The translations under genes and the position numbers were made by a program. The notes beneath the pieces are model-generated. The model was not told the DNA's origin and searched no databases. It worked only from the letters and a program-made list of their open reading frames with translations. Positions 48,250 to 59,484 of a stretch of 64,000 bases of DNA are shown one piece after another (the first letter of the stretch is position 1; every line of letters starts with the position of its first letter). This DNA is from Primula veris (taxonomy: Eukaryota; Streptophyta; Magnoliopsida; Ericales; Primulaceae): positions 4,285,501 through 4,349,500 of the forward strand of contig OY821741.1 in assembly GCA_963682055.1 (NCBI GenBank), read 5' to 3'.

Positions 48250-49991
48250 AATACCGTACAGAGCCAAAAGGGAGAAACCCTAAATGAACAAGTGGACAGG
48301 ATCAGCACCCTACCAGACGACATCATCTGCGGCAGTATACTCTCACTCATTCCCACCAAGGACTCGGTCCGAACCTCGGCACTATCCACCCGATGGAAGC
48401 ACCTTTACGCCTCCGTACCCTCCCTCGATTTCGAAAACTCCCAGCCAAACTTTCTAGATGATGTGGTCAAGGTACTAAACACCGTCAAAGAGAAACAGTC
48501 GTGTATATCTAAACTGCGCATCCATCTTGAACACGTGTGCCTCAATCTTCCTACCCTGATACCATTGATTGACTATCTTACTTCCCATTCTATTCAGCAA
48601 CTTGACCTTTTTATTATCATCGATATCCGTATGGCCACGCCTCACAGCCTGTTCACTTGCGAAACCCTAGTCTCGTTGAGTTTGGCTAACTTGAAGTTGA
48701 GTGTTCCGGATACAGTGTGTTTGTCGAAACTGAAGGAGCTTCGTTTGGAGAAATTTTCGTTGAGGGATGATAAGTCGCTTAGGAGACTGTTTTCGAGCTG
48801 CCCTGTGCTAGAGAGTTTGTTGGTTCACATGGTTACTCTGCGCTTTTCTAAGGTTTTCAATGTGTCTGTTCCTTCTCTTAAGGTTTTGAGTCTGTGTTTG
48901 TTTGACACCGGTGATGAGCTTGTAATCAATTGCCCAAATCTTGAAGAACTGACCTATGAAGGTGATGGTATGAGTGAGTATTATCTGAATATCGTTGGAG
49001 TTCTGAAGAAATGTAATATCAAGATTAATAATATCAGCAAAAGGGTTAAAGAAGGAAAATTGATAGAATTGGTTAGGCAAGTTTCCAAAGTTCAATCCCT
49101 TTCTCTAGCTCAAGATTCAATGCGAGTACGTTTTCATAACTCTATGTTTCTTACTAGTACTATTTACCCTCTCGATGCAGTCAACATCAGGCCTAAGTAG
49201 AGTTCATGAGTAGTTACCCTGAAAATTCTGTAATTTTTTTTATAAAAAAAATTCTGAGATTTGAGAACATATACCTTCATACCACCACCAAAATGTTAAA
49301 ATTCTGAAGTTGTTCAAGTTCGCGGCAACAACTTATTAACTAACCCCCAAACATGAACATTCTTTGTTAATGACAATTTTTTATGCCTTTACTCTTTAGT
49401 GTTTCTTTGGTAAGGGATGGAATTTATACATTTTATTACTCACATTGCTACTGTATCTAATTATGGTCTCCATGTTTTTACTTTTTCTATTCAGGCTCTT
49501 CTAACCCCTCCTAACTCATTGCCTACTTTCGAAAATTTGACTCATATGGAATTGCAATCAATCCATTGCGGTGGGTTGCGTCTGCTACCAAGCTTATTAG
49601 ATAGCTCACCTCGTCTCGAGAGTCTTGTTTTTGCACACGTAAGTTGCTGTTAGTACTTAGTGACTAGATAGTGCTTATAGAGGTATGATAACATCTTGAT
49701 CTTTTTTTATTTGTGTAGGCATCCTTTTCTGATGGTTCTATAAACCAATTACCTCTCCCAGAACATAGACCTGTTTGCTTATCTTTTCATCTTAGAATGA
49801 TCAGAATTGGCAACTTTCATTGGTTAGAAGAAGAGTACAAATGGGTGGAATACTTTTTGACAAATGCTTTGGTCTTAGAGAAATTGGAAATAGGCCTATG
49901 GGGGAGTAAGGGCTCATACTTGGACGAGATGAGTAAAAGGTTATTGAATTTTCAGCGATCATCTCAGATTTGTCAAATCATCCTCGCTTGA
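48250..49991 (+). CDS. F-box/LRR protein with C-terminal FBD-like region
   Basis: Three exons in frame: 48250-49125, 49495-49638, 49719-49991, giving 430 residues from the chosen Met; an upstream in-frame ATG at 48208 would add 14. The N terminus holds the F-box (VDRISTLPDDIICGSIL, then ALSTRWKHLYASVPSLDF). The middle is leucine-rich with LRR-type segments such as LSKLKELRLEKFSL and CPVLESLLVH. The C terminus resembles the FBD domain (WVEYFLTNALVLEKLEI). These proteins join SKP1-cullin ubiquitin ligases and choose substrates through the LRR part; the family is very large and fast-evolving in plants and the substrate cannot be inferred. I chose the later Met because the F-box normally starts within about 20 residues. 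Splice sites are GT-AG, phase 0. The 3' part exists only in this copy. Confidence 0.85.
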
Positions 49992-51475
49992 GAAGATAGG
50001 TACAACAAGATAGTCGCCATGTCAACTGGTGCATTGCCTTTTTTATGGGATTGTGGTTATGAAACTTTGGTTTGTTTTGTCATTCCTATAAATTTTGGAT
50101 TCTTCTCTCTGGTTGTCTCGGTGTCCATTTTCCTACGCTGAACGAATGATATGCTCACTTACTTTCTAGTTCAATTCCATAAATCTCAAATCATTTTGGC
50201 TAGTCTGTTCTTCTATGTTTCCTGCTGTTGTTGTAAGATAGTGAAGTGAATACTATTTGCTCTGGAATTCTTCAATAGCACAATCGAGTTATTTTTGTAT
50301 CTTCGACTTCTCCTTTTTTTTCTTTTGTGTCTTAAGTTTATTGTAATCAGTGTGCTGGTTTTGTTTAGAATCAAAAATATTATGCAGTAGTCAGTTTAAG
50401 GCTGCTGTTCCGATGAGATAATAAATTTCTGTACTAAATTGTAGGTCATACTATATAACTCGCAACATTATGCGTTTTTTGTGTAGATTCTGTAGTTTCT
50501 CACTTTTGAAATCCGTCTAGTACGTACCTACTTTAAAGAGAGATTACAAGACGGATTTTTGATGAATAATTATGTAACGTTTAATTTCCTTTTTTCTGCG
50601 CGTTAATCCGATGACTCGTATCTCCCTACTCGAGAAGAGGATGATCTTGTTTGTGCTAGTAGCTACTTTAAAGAGAGATTACAAGACGGATTTTTGATGA
50701 ATAATTATGTAACGTTTAATTTTCTTTATTTCTGTGCGTTAATCCAATGAGTATTAATTTTTAATCATTTATCTAACAACATTTACATATGGAAAAAAAT
50801 TGTGTTACATACTTTTATTCTGATAAAAGAAATATTATTTTGTATACTAATTGTTCGACTATGTTAAAAGAAATTATTTATATTAAACTCACTTGTCTGA
50901 TTGGAAACACATCGGATATATCGATTCCACAAAAATCAGACAGAGGTAAACCGGGAGATCGAGGAAAGGAAAGATTAGGCTGATCTCACTTGCAACTGTT
51001 ATGACCTTAATTATTATAAAATTTGTCTTCACCAAATTTTATTTATGCGTTTGCAACACGCAATCAAGTCGCAAAAAAAAAAAAAAAAAAAAAAAACAAC
51101 AACAACGTCGTTTAAGTTTGAAAATTACAGAAAATTTAATCTTCAGCGACCTCGTTTAACGACTTCTTTTCACGGTTCAATGGTATTTGTTATTTTATGT
51201 ATGTTATCAGGTTGATCTTTTTATTTGGGGTATCTTTTCTTCGAGTTGGACCATGTCCGAGAAGCTTCAAACAAACGGTTTCTTGGCATTGGATGAGGGG
51301 ATTACGTATGGAAGGCGTACGGTGCAAGTTTTTACATGAGCTAATAAAGCGAAGACACTAATTTCTTTCGTATTTTCGAGTTTATGGGCATTAATTTAGC
51401 GAAAAATATTGTTACTTTGAGCAAATAGTTACGAGGATATCAAGGAGTGTTACATGTATCATGTGAACCATTAAT
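49992..51475. other. Intergenic downstream of the F-box gene
   Basis: Probable 3' untranslated region at the start, then AT-rich sequence with an 88-bp direct repeat (listed separately) and an oligo-A run of about 25 at 51072-51096. No supported gene. Confidence 0.45.
50528..50750. repeat. Direct repeat of about 88 bp, spaced 135 bp
   Basis: The segment from CTACTTTAAAGAGAGATTAC to GCGTTAATCC-ATGA occurs at 50528-50614 and 50663-50750, with a few substitutions near the 3' ends and a 48-bp spacer. Confidence 0.75.
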
Positions 51476-51669
51476 CGCTACAAAAAAAATATCTAAATAG
51501 CGATGGGATTAGTGACGGTATTTTTTGTTACGAGCTTATTAACGACGGTTTTTGGGACGGTTTTGTGACAATTTAGTCAATTTGTGACGGATTTGTGACG
51601 GATTAGTCAATTTGTGACAGGCTTGTGACAACTTTTAACTCTCACTAAATCAAACATTATTTTATAATG
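51476..51669. mobile_element. Miniature CACTA element, copy 2 (decayed ends)
   Basis: Same internal sequence as 5076-5261 (TAAATAGCGA-GGGATTAGTG, TTTTTTGTTACGAGCTTATT, CTCACTAAATCAAACA). The ends have mutated to CGCTAC and TATAATG. It is flanked by the 3-bp duplication AAT (51473-51475 and 51670-51672). The different flanks from copy 1 show independent insertion. Confidence 0.75.
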
Positions 51670-52122
51670 AATATTCTCTAATATTATTTATTTTAGTGTG
51701 TGCTTAAAAAAAAAAAAAAAGTTAGAATGCGTTATTCTCTATGAGAAATCAATTAAATATGCATTACACATGAATTACTAAGAACCTTGGTTATTATGCT
51801 GATATATTTTGAATGTTTTGAACATCATTACATGTTATTAATGTCATTATGGTAAAGCGTTAATTAAAACTAATATTTTTCGGTTGTTTAAATTTTATTT
51901 AATTCACTACCGTTTTGTATATTGACACGTTAGGAAAAATGGAAAAAAGGAAAGATAGAAGATCTTATTTTATTTTTTTAGCACTATGATTTCTTATTTG
52001 GACTATTATTTCAGATTGGATTTACTTGTAGGCTACTCTTTAGGCGTTTTTATTATTGTGGAAAATTTAAATTTCCTAGTTGTAATTGGAATATGACTAT
52101 TATTTAGTTTTCTCAAACTTTA
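51670..52122. other. Upstream region of the BAH gene
   Basis: AT-rich, with an oligo-A run near 51706-51720. No gene or recognisable element; it probably holds the distal promoter of the gene starting at 52256. Confidence 0.4.
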
Positions 52123-52137
52123 CTATATATATATAAA
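52123..52137 (+). promoter_or_regulatory. Putative TATA box of the BAH gene
   Basis: CTATATATATATAAA lies about 120 bp before the start codon at 52256, suggesting transcription start near 52165 and a leader of about 90 nt. Confidence 0.5.
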
Positions 52138-52255
52138 GAGGTCGAGTTATAATTGTTAATTCACATTAAGATCTATGGTTTACTCTTTCTGTTTAACGAA
52201 TAATTGATTCACAATTATTATATTATTACATTATTGTTTCGTTGTATGTTTCGAT

Positions 52256-54227
52256 ATGTCATTCTTAGTTGAACCCGAAGCGTTAGGAACCCTTCAATTC
52301 GAATGGGGCAAGAAGAGAAGATTTGGCAAAAATAATAAGCAAATTCAGTTTTATGAATCGTTTAGTTACGACGGTATCGACTACACTTTATATGACAATG
52401 TTTATCTCTATAAGAAAGGCGAACCTGCGCCATATATTGGTAAGTTGGTAAAGATTTGGGAAAATCACAATCAGGCTACTAACGCGAAGAAAGTGAAGGT
52501 GCTTTGGTTCTTTCGCCCTTCAGAGATATCAAATTATCTCGAAGAAGGATCGGCGTTAGAAAAAGAATTATTTTTGGCAACAGGCGAAGGCGTTGGTTCT
52601 GCTGATGTTAACCTTCTGGTATTTTTATACACATCTTTTTGGCTTTTTTTTATGTTTTGTGCTGTTTAGATATTGTTAAACTTCCTGTTAAATTTCAAAA
52701 TTACGGCTCTAGCTAGGTTGCTTCTTGAACTCTATGAAGCACAAGTCGAGGTACCGGGCTACGGATAATCATAATGTAGATTTATAATTCAGTAAATTGT
52801 TTAGTGTTGAATTATGTAGTTTTATCCATAAGGTATATATACTTCATATAAAGAGTAAAACATAATAAAGCTTATTATGGCAACTTCTTTGCTTGAGTAG
52901 TCGAGTTGAATACACACAATCATACGTGCGACTTCGATTTTGGGGGCAAAATAAAATAGACAAAAATAATCCGAAAATAAAAACTTATGATTTGACCATG
53001 GCTGACACAGTTCATGTTGATAAATGGGAAAACGCAACATTAACTTGTCGGTTTTCAGCTACAAAGAAACCATGGAGGGATTCTTTTAGCATCATATTAT
53101 CGATTCAGAATTATCATGTTATCAAGACATAGGCAGATATAGTTGCTTGTTGTGATCATAAATTGAATTGATTTGTTTTGGTATTTGAGTTTTTTTGTTA
53201 TGGTTTTACCAGGAAGCAATTAGTGGTAAGTGCAATGTCGTGTGCACTTCAAAGGACAATAGAAACACACAACCTACGGTGCAAGAGTTTGAATCGGCCG
53301 ACTACTTCTTTTACCGTACTTTTGATGTTGGGTGCTATACTATTTCAGATTTAACGGGTGATAAAGTTGCTGGCCAAGAAGGTTTGTCTCGATTCGTTAA
53401 TTTTCCTCATTATTTAACTTATGGCAATGCAATATTACAAATTAATGACATCTTCTAGACTTAATTCCATTTACTCAGCAGAAAAAAAAAAAAACTTAAA
53501 GTCTTATTAGTGATATATACTCCATCGTGTGCATGTTAATGGACTGATTTTGTCACTTTGATCGACTTATTGTTCAATAAACTGTAAAAAAATTATGAAC
53601 ATACACTTAAATGAACTAATCTTGGATTGACATACTATAAAATATACTGATTTGGAGTAATTTTTATTGGCTGTTTCAGTAAACTGAATATGATTATGCA
53701 TACTGAATGGTATGATGAACAATTAATGGGGAAAATAAGTCCACAATATGTCATTGCTTCGATCTTAATTTGACTTATTTTCTAGTTTCTGATTTTTCGC
53801 AGTAAAGCATATGTTCAATAGGACAGTAAATTCAGTTAACACTGAAATTAAGTTTGAAGAGAAAGAAGAAGGGGAAATTTCCGCAAGCTTGAGCAGAGGT
53901 TATGCCAATACCGAGTCTAAGAATCCCAATTTATCCGAATTTGAAGATGAAGTAAAGGTTGAGAAGTGCTCGGATACATCAAACATTGACGGTAAAGATT
54001 CAGAAATCTTGGAAAAATCTCCTGTCTTTACAGGAAATAAGAGGAAAGGTGGAGAAACACAGGATTTCTGTGGATCGAACAACATAGTAAAAGCTGCCAA
54101 AAGACCAAGGATTGATAATTCCGTCACGAATTCTGAGAAGGGGAAAATTCTTCAAAAAGTGAATGCGAGTAAATGCAAAAAGTGGAAAAAACCTCAGAAC
54201 CGTCGGCGAAAAAAGAAAAATTGGTGA
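52256..54227 (+). CDS. BAH-domain protein related to ASI1 (IBM2/SG1), without RRM
   Basis: Three exons in frame, 318 residues: 52256-52618, 53213-53381, 53803-54227. Residues 1-180 or so form a BAH domain close to that of Arabidopsis ANTI-SILENCING 1 (At5g11470): FEWGKKRRFGKN, QFYESFSYDGIDYTLYDNVY, VLWFFRPSEISNYL, GKCNVVCTSKDNRN, FYRTFDVG. ASI1 is nuclear, binds chromatin and RNA, and lets polymerase read through introns that carry heterochromatic transposons; it has an RRM after the BAH domain and is about twice as long. Here the frame ends in an acidic/Ser-rich stretch and a lysine-rich tail (KKWKKPQNRRRKKKNW) that looks like a nuclear localisation signal, with no RRM. It may be a short paralogue, a truncated gene, or a model missing later exons, although the next gene on the other strand lies only 600 bp away. 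Confidence 0.8.
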
Positions 54228-54825
54228 TAGACTAGTAGTAGAAATAATTAAACAGCCGGGCACGCATTTTCTTATATGTTTTGATATTGCAAGTAAATTG
54301 GAGATGTTAGTATTTGTTAAGTTTTGTTTGTTCTATATTCGATATTCGAACAATCTTCATAGTTGAAGTAAAGAATTACGGAATCTGCCTTTTTTGTTCG
54401 TTTACTTGGAGAATGAAATTGTTACGAATGAAACAGCAAGCAACGCCTTGTTGTTTTTCTGTTAATAAAAATTTCACTTTCGTTGAATGCTAAAATTTTG
54501 CACAAAACAATATACATTTGATCATTACTCCATTGTGCAATACTACAATATCGAAAGAATGTATTGCTATTTATCAAAAAGAACACCGGAACTTTATTTA
54601 CATAAAACGAAACTGGCGATGCACAATCATGCATCTAACTTTTATTTGTTAGATGGTGGTAGTATAGAGCAAATAAACTATCTATCTCGGGAAGGACCCA
54701 AAATACTTCGTTTTCAAGCTTGTTAACCATATAACGCAGATTCAAGTAAACGAGGAACAAATAACGCAGATTCAAGTAAACGAGGAACAAATAACGGAGC
54801 TTAAAAGCTGTAGCCAAACAAGCAC
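54228..54825. other. Convergent 3' region between BAH and MOT1 genes
   Basis: Holds the 3' ends of both transcripts. A perfect 30-bp tandem duplication (starting AACGCAGATTCAAGTAAACG) lies at 54733-54792, 33 bp from the MOT1 stop codon and so probably in its 3' untranslated region. Confidence 0.55.
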
Positions 54826-56169
54826 TCAAACTTGTTGCGGATTTCGATGCATTGATGGCCCTAGGCCTAATTTCCTTACCTTAAGGATCAAATGGGCAAC
54901 AAGCCCACAAACAAAGCCCAAAGCAGCACTTGAGCCTACTAAAGAAACTGAAGTGCAAATCATCATCACAAATGAATCTTCTTTGCTATTCATATCCCTT
55001 GAACACATAGCAAGCTCAAGCCCAGCAAACAACACCAAAACACCCAAAACCCCGACCGGAAACCGGTCCAAAACCCTTAACAAAGAGCTTCCCAAAACAA
55101 GGCCCAAACCCAACTTAGCTAGGCCCAGTAAGGCCACACACCCGCCACTCCTCCCACCAAACTTGTACTGGCCCGCAAGCCCACCCGCCCCATGACAAGT
55201 AGGCATCGCTCCAAACCAGCACCCAACCAAGTTCATTAGGCCAACAGTCACCGACACTGATGTGGCCGACACCTCCTTCTCCGGAAACAAATCGGTCGAC
55301 AACTTACAAACCGCGATAACGGAGTTCAAAACCGACAAGGGTAATTGAGGAATAGTACCGCGAATAAACCCCTCTTTCCATGCATGTTTCGATATTTTAA
55401 CCATTTCTATACTAGAAGGTCCAAATTTGAACCCTTTTACCATGTTAGGCCCCCTTATGATAGCCAACACCACACTCAACAAGAAAATAATAAAAGCAGA
55501 AGGAATTGAACCCAAAACTTTGCTCAATTTCTTTCTTTTCCCAACTCCATTTTCATCAACTAATTCGTCATTGTTTTCACTTTCACCATCATCACTAGCA
55601 CCATTGACTAATATTATAAAACAAGCACAAACAAGGGCTAGTATTAGTCCATCTAAACCAACCCAAGGCCTATGCCCAACAGACTTTGACTTACTAAAGT
55701 TTTGCACATTCCTTATGTACTTAACACCTGTCATAGCAAAAGACAATCCTTGTGCAAGTTGTATACCCCTAACTAGTGATAAGGGTATAAGCCTATACAC
55801 AACTTTCATCAATCCCGTAACACCTAGTACGAAAAGTATGGCGGCAGTCAGAATACCTGCCGCCATGACTTCCGGAATTCCAAAATCAGGATTCGAAATA
55901 GCGACAGCTGCGATGGATTTCATCGGTTGAACTGGCATTGGGACACCATACAAGGCGCCTGTAACGAAGTTGTAAACGCCAGTGAATATTAGAGTTGTGC
56001 CGAGGTTTAGGTCCTTGGCTAAGGTTAATGCTAATACTATCGGTATGTAGGTGCCTAGATCACCCATTGCACCGTTGAGTTCGGACCATTTTGAACGTAA
56101 ACTTAAGTTGTTTTTTATTTTTACGATCATGGTAGTTGCAAGATTGTTTTCTTGGCTTTGGGTATCCAT
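54826..56169 (-). CDS. MOT1-family molybdate transporter
   Basis: Single-exon gene of 447 residues with about ten hydrophobic membrane segments. It carries both family signatures: PMPVQPMKSIAAVAIS (near residues 77-92) and PTCHGAGGLAGQYKFGGRSG (near 325-344). It lacks the C-terminal STAS domain of sulfate transporters, as all MOT1 proteins do. Length fits Arabidopsis MOT1;1 (At2g25680, 456 aa) and MOT1;2 (At1g80310, 464 aa). The family moves molybdate with high affinity, either into cells or out of the vacuole or endomembranes; sequence alone does not tell which here. A hydrophilic Asp/Glu/Asn-rich loop (about 190-215) splits the protein. The start is the first ATG, preceded by a TATA motif, and the N terminus flows into the conserved WSELNGAMGDLGTYIPIVLA. 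Lack of introns is usual for this family. Confidence 0.93.
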   Translation of the reverse strand: MDTQSQENNLATTMIVKIKNNLSLRSKWSELNGAMGDLGTYIPIVLALTLAKDLNLGTTLIFTGVYNFVTGALYGVPMPVQPMKSIAAVAISNPDFGIPEVMAAGILTAAILFVLGVTGLMKVVYRLIPLSLVRGIQLAQGLSFAMTGVKYIRNVQNFSKSKSVGHRPWVGLDGLILALVCACFIILVNGASDDGESENNDELVDENGVGKRKKLSKVLGSIPSAFIIFLLSVVLAIIRGPNMVKGFKFGPSSIEMVKISKHAWKEGFIRGTIPQLPLSVLNSVIAVCKLSTDLFPEKEVSATSVSVTVGLMNLVGCWFGAMPTCHGAGGLAGQYKFGGRSGGCVALLGLAKLGLGLVLGSSLLRVLDRFPVGVLGVLVLFAGLELAMCSRDMNSKEDSFVMMICTSVSLVGSSAALGFVCGLVAHLILKVRKLGLGPSMHRNPQQV

Positions 56170-56217
56170 TTTAGGGACTCAAAAGTAACAAGGAGTTTTA
56201 TGTTAGTAGATGACCCT

Positions 56218-56231
56218 CTATATATATATAG
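56218..56231 (-). promoter_or_regulatory. Putative TATA box of the MOT1 gene
   Basis: CTATATATATATAG in minus orientation, about 50-60 bp before the start codon, implies a short 5' leader of 20-30 nt. Confidence 0.5.
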
Positions 56232-57322
56232 GATACGAAATTGATAAACTCTAAAATATTTATCTAATAGATGTTTTTGGAATACATGTTTGGTATCAAC
56301 TTTTTTTTGTTAATTTTTTTAGTTTTTTGATTTTAAAAAGCCACATGTGTTTGGTATCATTGTTTTTTTTAGCTTTTAAAAATATAGATTTTGAAGAAAC
56401 ATAACTAGAAAAGCTAAAAACAAAAAAAAACCCCACATATTTTGAAGATTTTGTTAGCTTTGTCGCCATCATTTTAATAATTTAAATAAATATTGATCCT
56501 GTCTCAACTAAATATTTATTCGTATATTTAACGTGTTACTTGATTGTTCGTTTAAATACGATATTATGAAAATTTATCAAAAAAATGTTTTATAAAATTA
56601 TTTTGATTGAAAAAGCAAAAAGTTATTAGCTAATGACAAAATACAATATGTTGAAAGATAAATTTTTTAAGTTTTTGCCAAACACTCATGTATATTTTGA
56701 AAAGCAAGATTTTTTTCTACTGCTTTCTAAAAGAAGTTTTTTTTACTGAAAAAGTTATACCAAACGGACCCTTAATAGTAAATCTTAACAATCCATCTTT
56801 TTTTTTTTATTGACATGCAGAACTAAGTTAAAAAAAAAAAAAAAAACACATGCAAGACTATAATTTTTTATTCAAAATAAACCCTAAAAGAAACTTTCTG
56901 TCTCAGATAAACCTGTTTATTTGCTAAATTAGCTGAAAAATCACACCAAGAAAAGTTAAAGAAAAGGTTTCTGTAAAGTATTTTTGGTATATTAATATTA
57001 TTTTCAATTACATTATGTTAATTTTATTTTATTTATGATAATGACATCATGTGGGTATTTATGGTTGTAAATGATTTGTTTGTTACGTGACATTATAATA
57101 TTTTATGAATGTAAATAATTATTAATTAAGTGGAGAATTAGAAATGTCCCTTTAAATGATGAGGGGCCGTTAAAGGCACATATAATGTGATTGTGAGAGA
57201 TTTGAGCCATTTAATGTGGGAATCAATAATCACATTTGACTTTTTCTTTTTTATTCCTTTCAATTAACTATATATTTTTCTTTTTAAATTCTATATTTTA
57301 TTAAATTTAGCAACATATCTTC
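56232..57322. other. Intergenic, AT-rich, no gene seen
   Basis: Upstream of MOT1. Contains several oligo-A and oligo-T tracts and no supported coding region or bounded element. Confidence 0.4.
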
Positions 57323-57598
57323 TAGGGCTGGGCAAAAAATCGAAAAAATCGAACCGAACCGAAAAAAACCGAAATCGAAAAACAAAAAAAATTTAGGGTC
57401 GGTTTCGGTTTTCAGTAAAACTGAACCGAAAAAGACCGAAACCGAAAAAGACCGAAAAAACCCGAAACTGGACCGAAAAAACTGGTCCAGTTCGGTTCAA
57501 AAAATAAAAAGACCGAAACCGAAAAAAATCGAACCGAAAAATATGCTCGGTTTCGGTTTTACCAAAAACCGAACCGAACCGGACCGAACTCAGCCCTA
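57323..57598. mobile_element. CCGAA-rich hAT-like MITE with TAGGGCTGGGC ends
   Basis: Starts TAGGGCTGGGC and ends CTCAGCCCTA (inverted). Flanks are ATATCTTC (57315-57322) and ATATCACC (57599-57606), an 8-bp duplication with two mismatches. The interior is built of CCGAA and GGTTTCGGTTTT motifs like the element upstream of EngB. Non-coding. Confidence 0.7.
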
Positions 57599-58792
57599 AT
57601 ATCACCTACACTTAAAATTGTGTTGCTTGTTTGGATCATAAAACTGATAATTCAGCAACAACTTATTAATATTGCTAAACTGTTGCCTCTTTCACACGTC
57701 TGTTGCTAATTCTGTTATCAGAAGTAACGACTTACAGATTACCGTCAGTTTTATAAGTGTTACAGATCTGTTGTTAATTATTGATTAGCATCATAATTGA
57801 TTAGTTAGCAACAGTTTTTCCGTGATGGGAAACTTCCTTTTTCTTGTAGTGTAAGGTGTAAACTTTTAGAATATAAAATTGACCAAGTTCATATTTTTTG
57901 AACGTAGTATTAATTAAAAACAAATTCTTTTAGATTTTTATACTATATTTATTCTTATATAGTTATATTAGCTCTAAATTTTAAGATATGAGTTTATAAT
58001 GGGTGAAATGTTTAACAAGATGCCCATAATTTTGAAAAAGAATGTATCTCGGGAGTCGGGATAACATCAACGGTTATTCTAAACATTTTTTTAAATCTTA
58101 TTAAAGAGTATTAAACTATTTAACGCGTTTTGAAGGCACAAAATGTGAGTGAGAGATGTGAACCGCTAAATTTGAGAATCAATAATCTCATTGACTTGTT
58201 TCTTTCAATCAACTATATATTTTCACAATACATTCTTGGAGTATTGATTCATAACTCATATTCTTTTGGGTCAATAATTAAACATACAAGTGACGAGGTC
58301 ACGACGACCCTCAATAGGTGAAAATTGCAACGAGTCCAATTCATTACTCATCACAACATTGATATCAACATTTTCATCTTTTCTCCTAAAATTCAAGACA
58401 ATAATCGTGATATGGCGGTCTTATTAATGGGCATATATACATCCGTAACGATTGAAATCTCATCGTTGATTTGCTTATCTACTTTCATCTAAGATAAAGT
58501 TTTTTTTGTTGAAGAAACGCATATTTTCAACGAGAGCCAACCCAATTTATCACGTTTTAAGAAGTTTGACAACCAAAACGTTGCTCTTTCAAAAAAATGG
58601 GGGTCATTGATGGTTCAATTGGTAGCTGCGACAATTAATTTTTAATTGAATTTATATGTTGTCACTAGACCTTCTTAGTTCTTACTATATTAATATACTT
58701 CTCTTAAGAATAATAACATGTTTTTTATGAAGAAAAAAAAGAAAAGGAAACAACAAATACATTTATATGGCACAATGTTTAACAATTTGTAT
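57599..58792. other. Intergenic, one possible CACTA right end
   Basis: TTCTTGTAGTG at 57841-57851 matches the right end of CACTA elements, and the 200 bp before it carry repeated GTTGCTAA/TAGCAACA-type motifs. No left end was found. The rest shows nothing recognisable. Confidence 0.3.
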
Positions 58793-59484
58793 TAGGGGTG
58801 AATTCGGTATGGTACCGGTTTTTTTACAAATACCAATACCGAACAGAACTTGTTGGCTTTGAAAAAAATTATACCATAACCGAACCGAAAAAGTCGGTAT
58901 ACATACCGACTTTTCCGGTTCGTAGTCGGTTAGTACGGTTCGGTTTTCTATTTTATACCGAAACATTATTATTATTAAAGACAATTCTTGATAACAATAA
59001 AATAACAAAAAAAATTGTAAAAGATTAAATGCATGTGTACAACTATTCTTATGTTTGCTATATTTATCATGAATTATTTTAAAATAGTAAACACTAATAA
59101 AATAGTAAACACTAATAAAATAAGAATTATTTTAAAACATTAGACAAGAAAATAGAGAAATACGAAATTATTGTATTTGATTTCGTAAATATGAAAATAA
59201 GTCGTAAGGAAAATTAAAATAAACTATAAGAGAATTTATTTGGAAGTTATGACTGTGTAAACTTCTATATATTTTATAATTTTAATGTTTTGTTTGGTTC
59301 GGTATCATACCAAACCTACGAAATGGATACCGAAACCGAACTAACTTTTAAAGTTTGGTTAGCTTGTACCGTACCGAAAAGTCGGTATACCGAACTTTCG
59401 GTACCAACTTATTTGGTTCGGTTCGAAAATCTGTCGGTTGGTACAAAAAGTCAATCCCTAATTTGTACAAAAAGTCAACCCCTA
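58793..59484. mobile_element. TACCGAA-rich hAT-like element with doubled right end
   Basis: Begins TAGGGGTGAATTC and ends GTCAACCCCTA. The exact 8-bp duplication ATTTGTAT flanks it (58785-58792 and 59485-59492). The ends are GGTACCG/CGGTACC-rich and the centre is AT-rich. A 24-bp unit covering the right end and target site occurs twice in tandem (GTCAATCCCTAATTTGTAC, then GTCAACCCCTAATTTGTAT), so an alternative end at 59460 exists. Non-coding, 692 bp. Confidence 0.75.

Larger units (their letters stand above)
34022..48382. repeat. Second copy of the 14,361-bp duplicated block
   Basis: Matches 19461-33821 at every point compared. It starts at the first base after the gap, inside the 25-bp minisatellite. 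At 48383 it continues into the rest of the F-box gene, which the first copy lacks. The parts not listed below (for example 37839-40778 and 45600-48207) have the same non-coding content as in the first copy. Confidence 0.9.

Noticed and set aside
52822..53132. Open frames inside intron 1 of the BAH gene (72 and 79 codons)
   Set aside because: They would break the BAH domain, which joins in frame from 52618 to 53213, and they show no known domain.
54953..55930. Plus-strand frames of 80 and 167 codons
   Set aside because: They are antisense to the MOT1 coding sequence.
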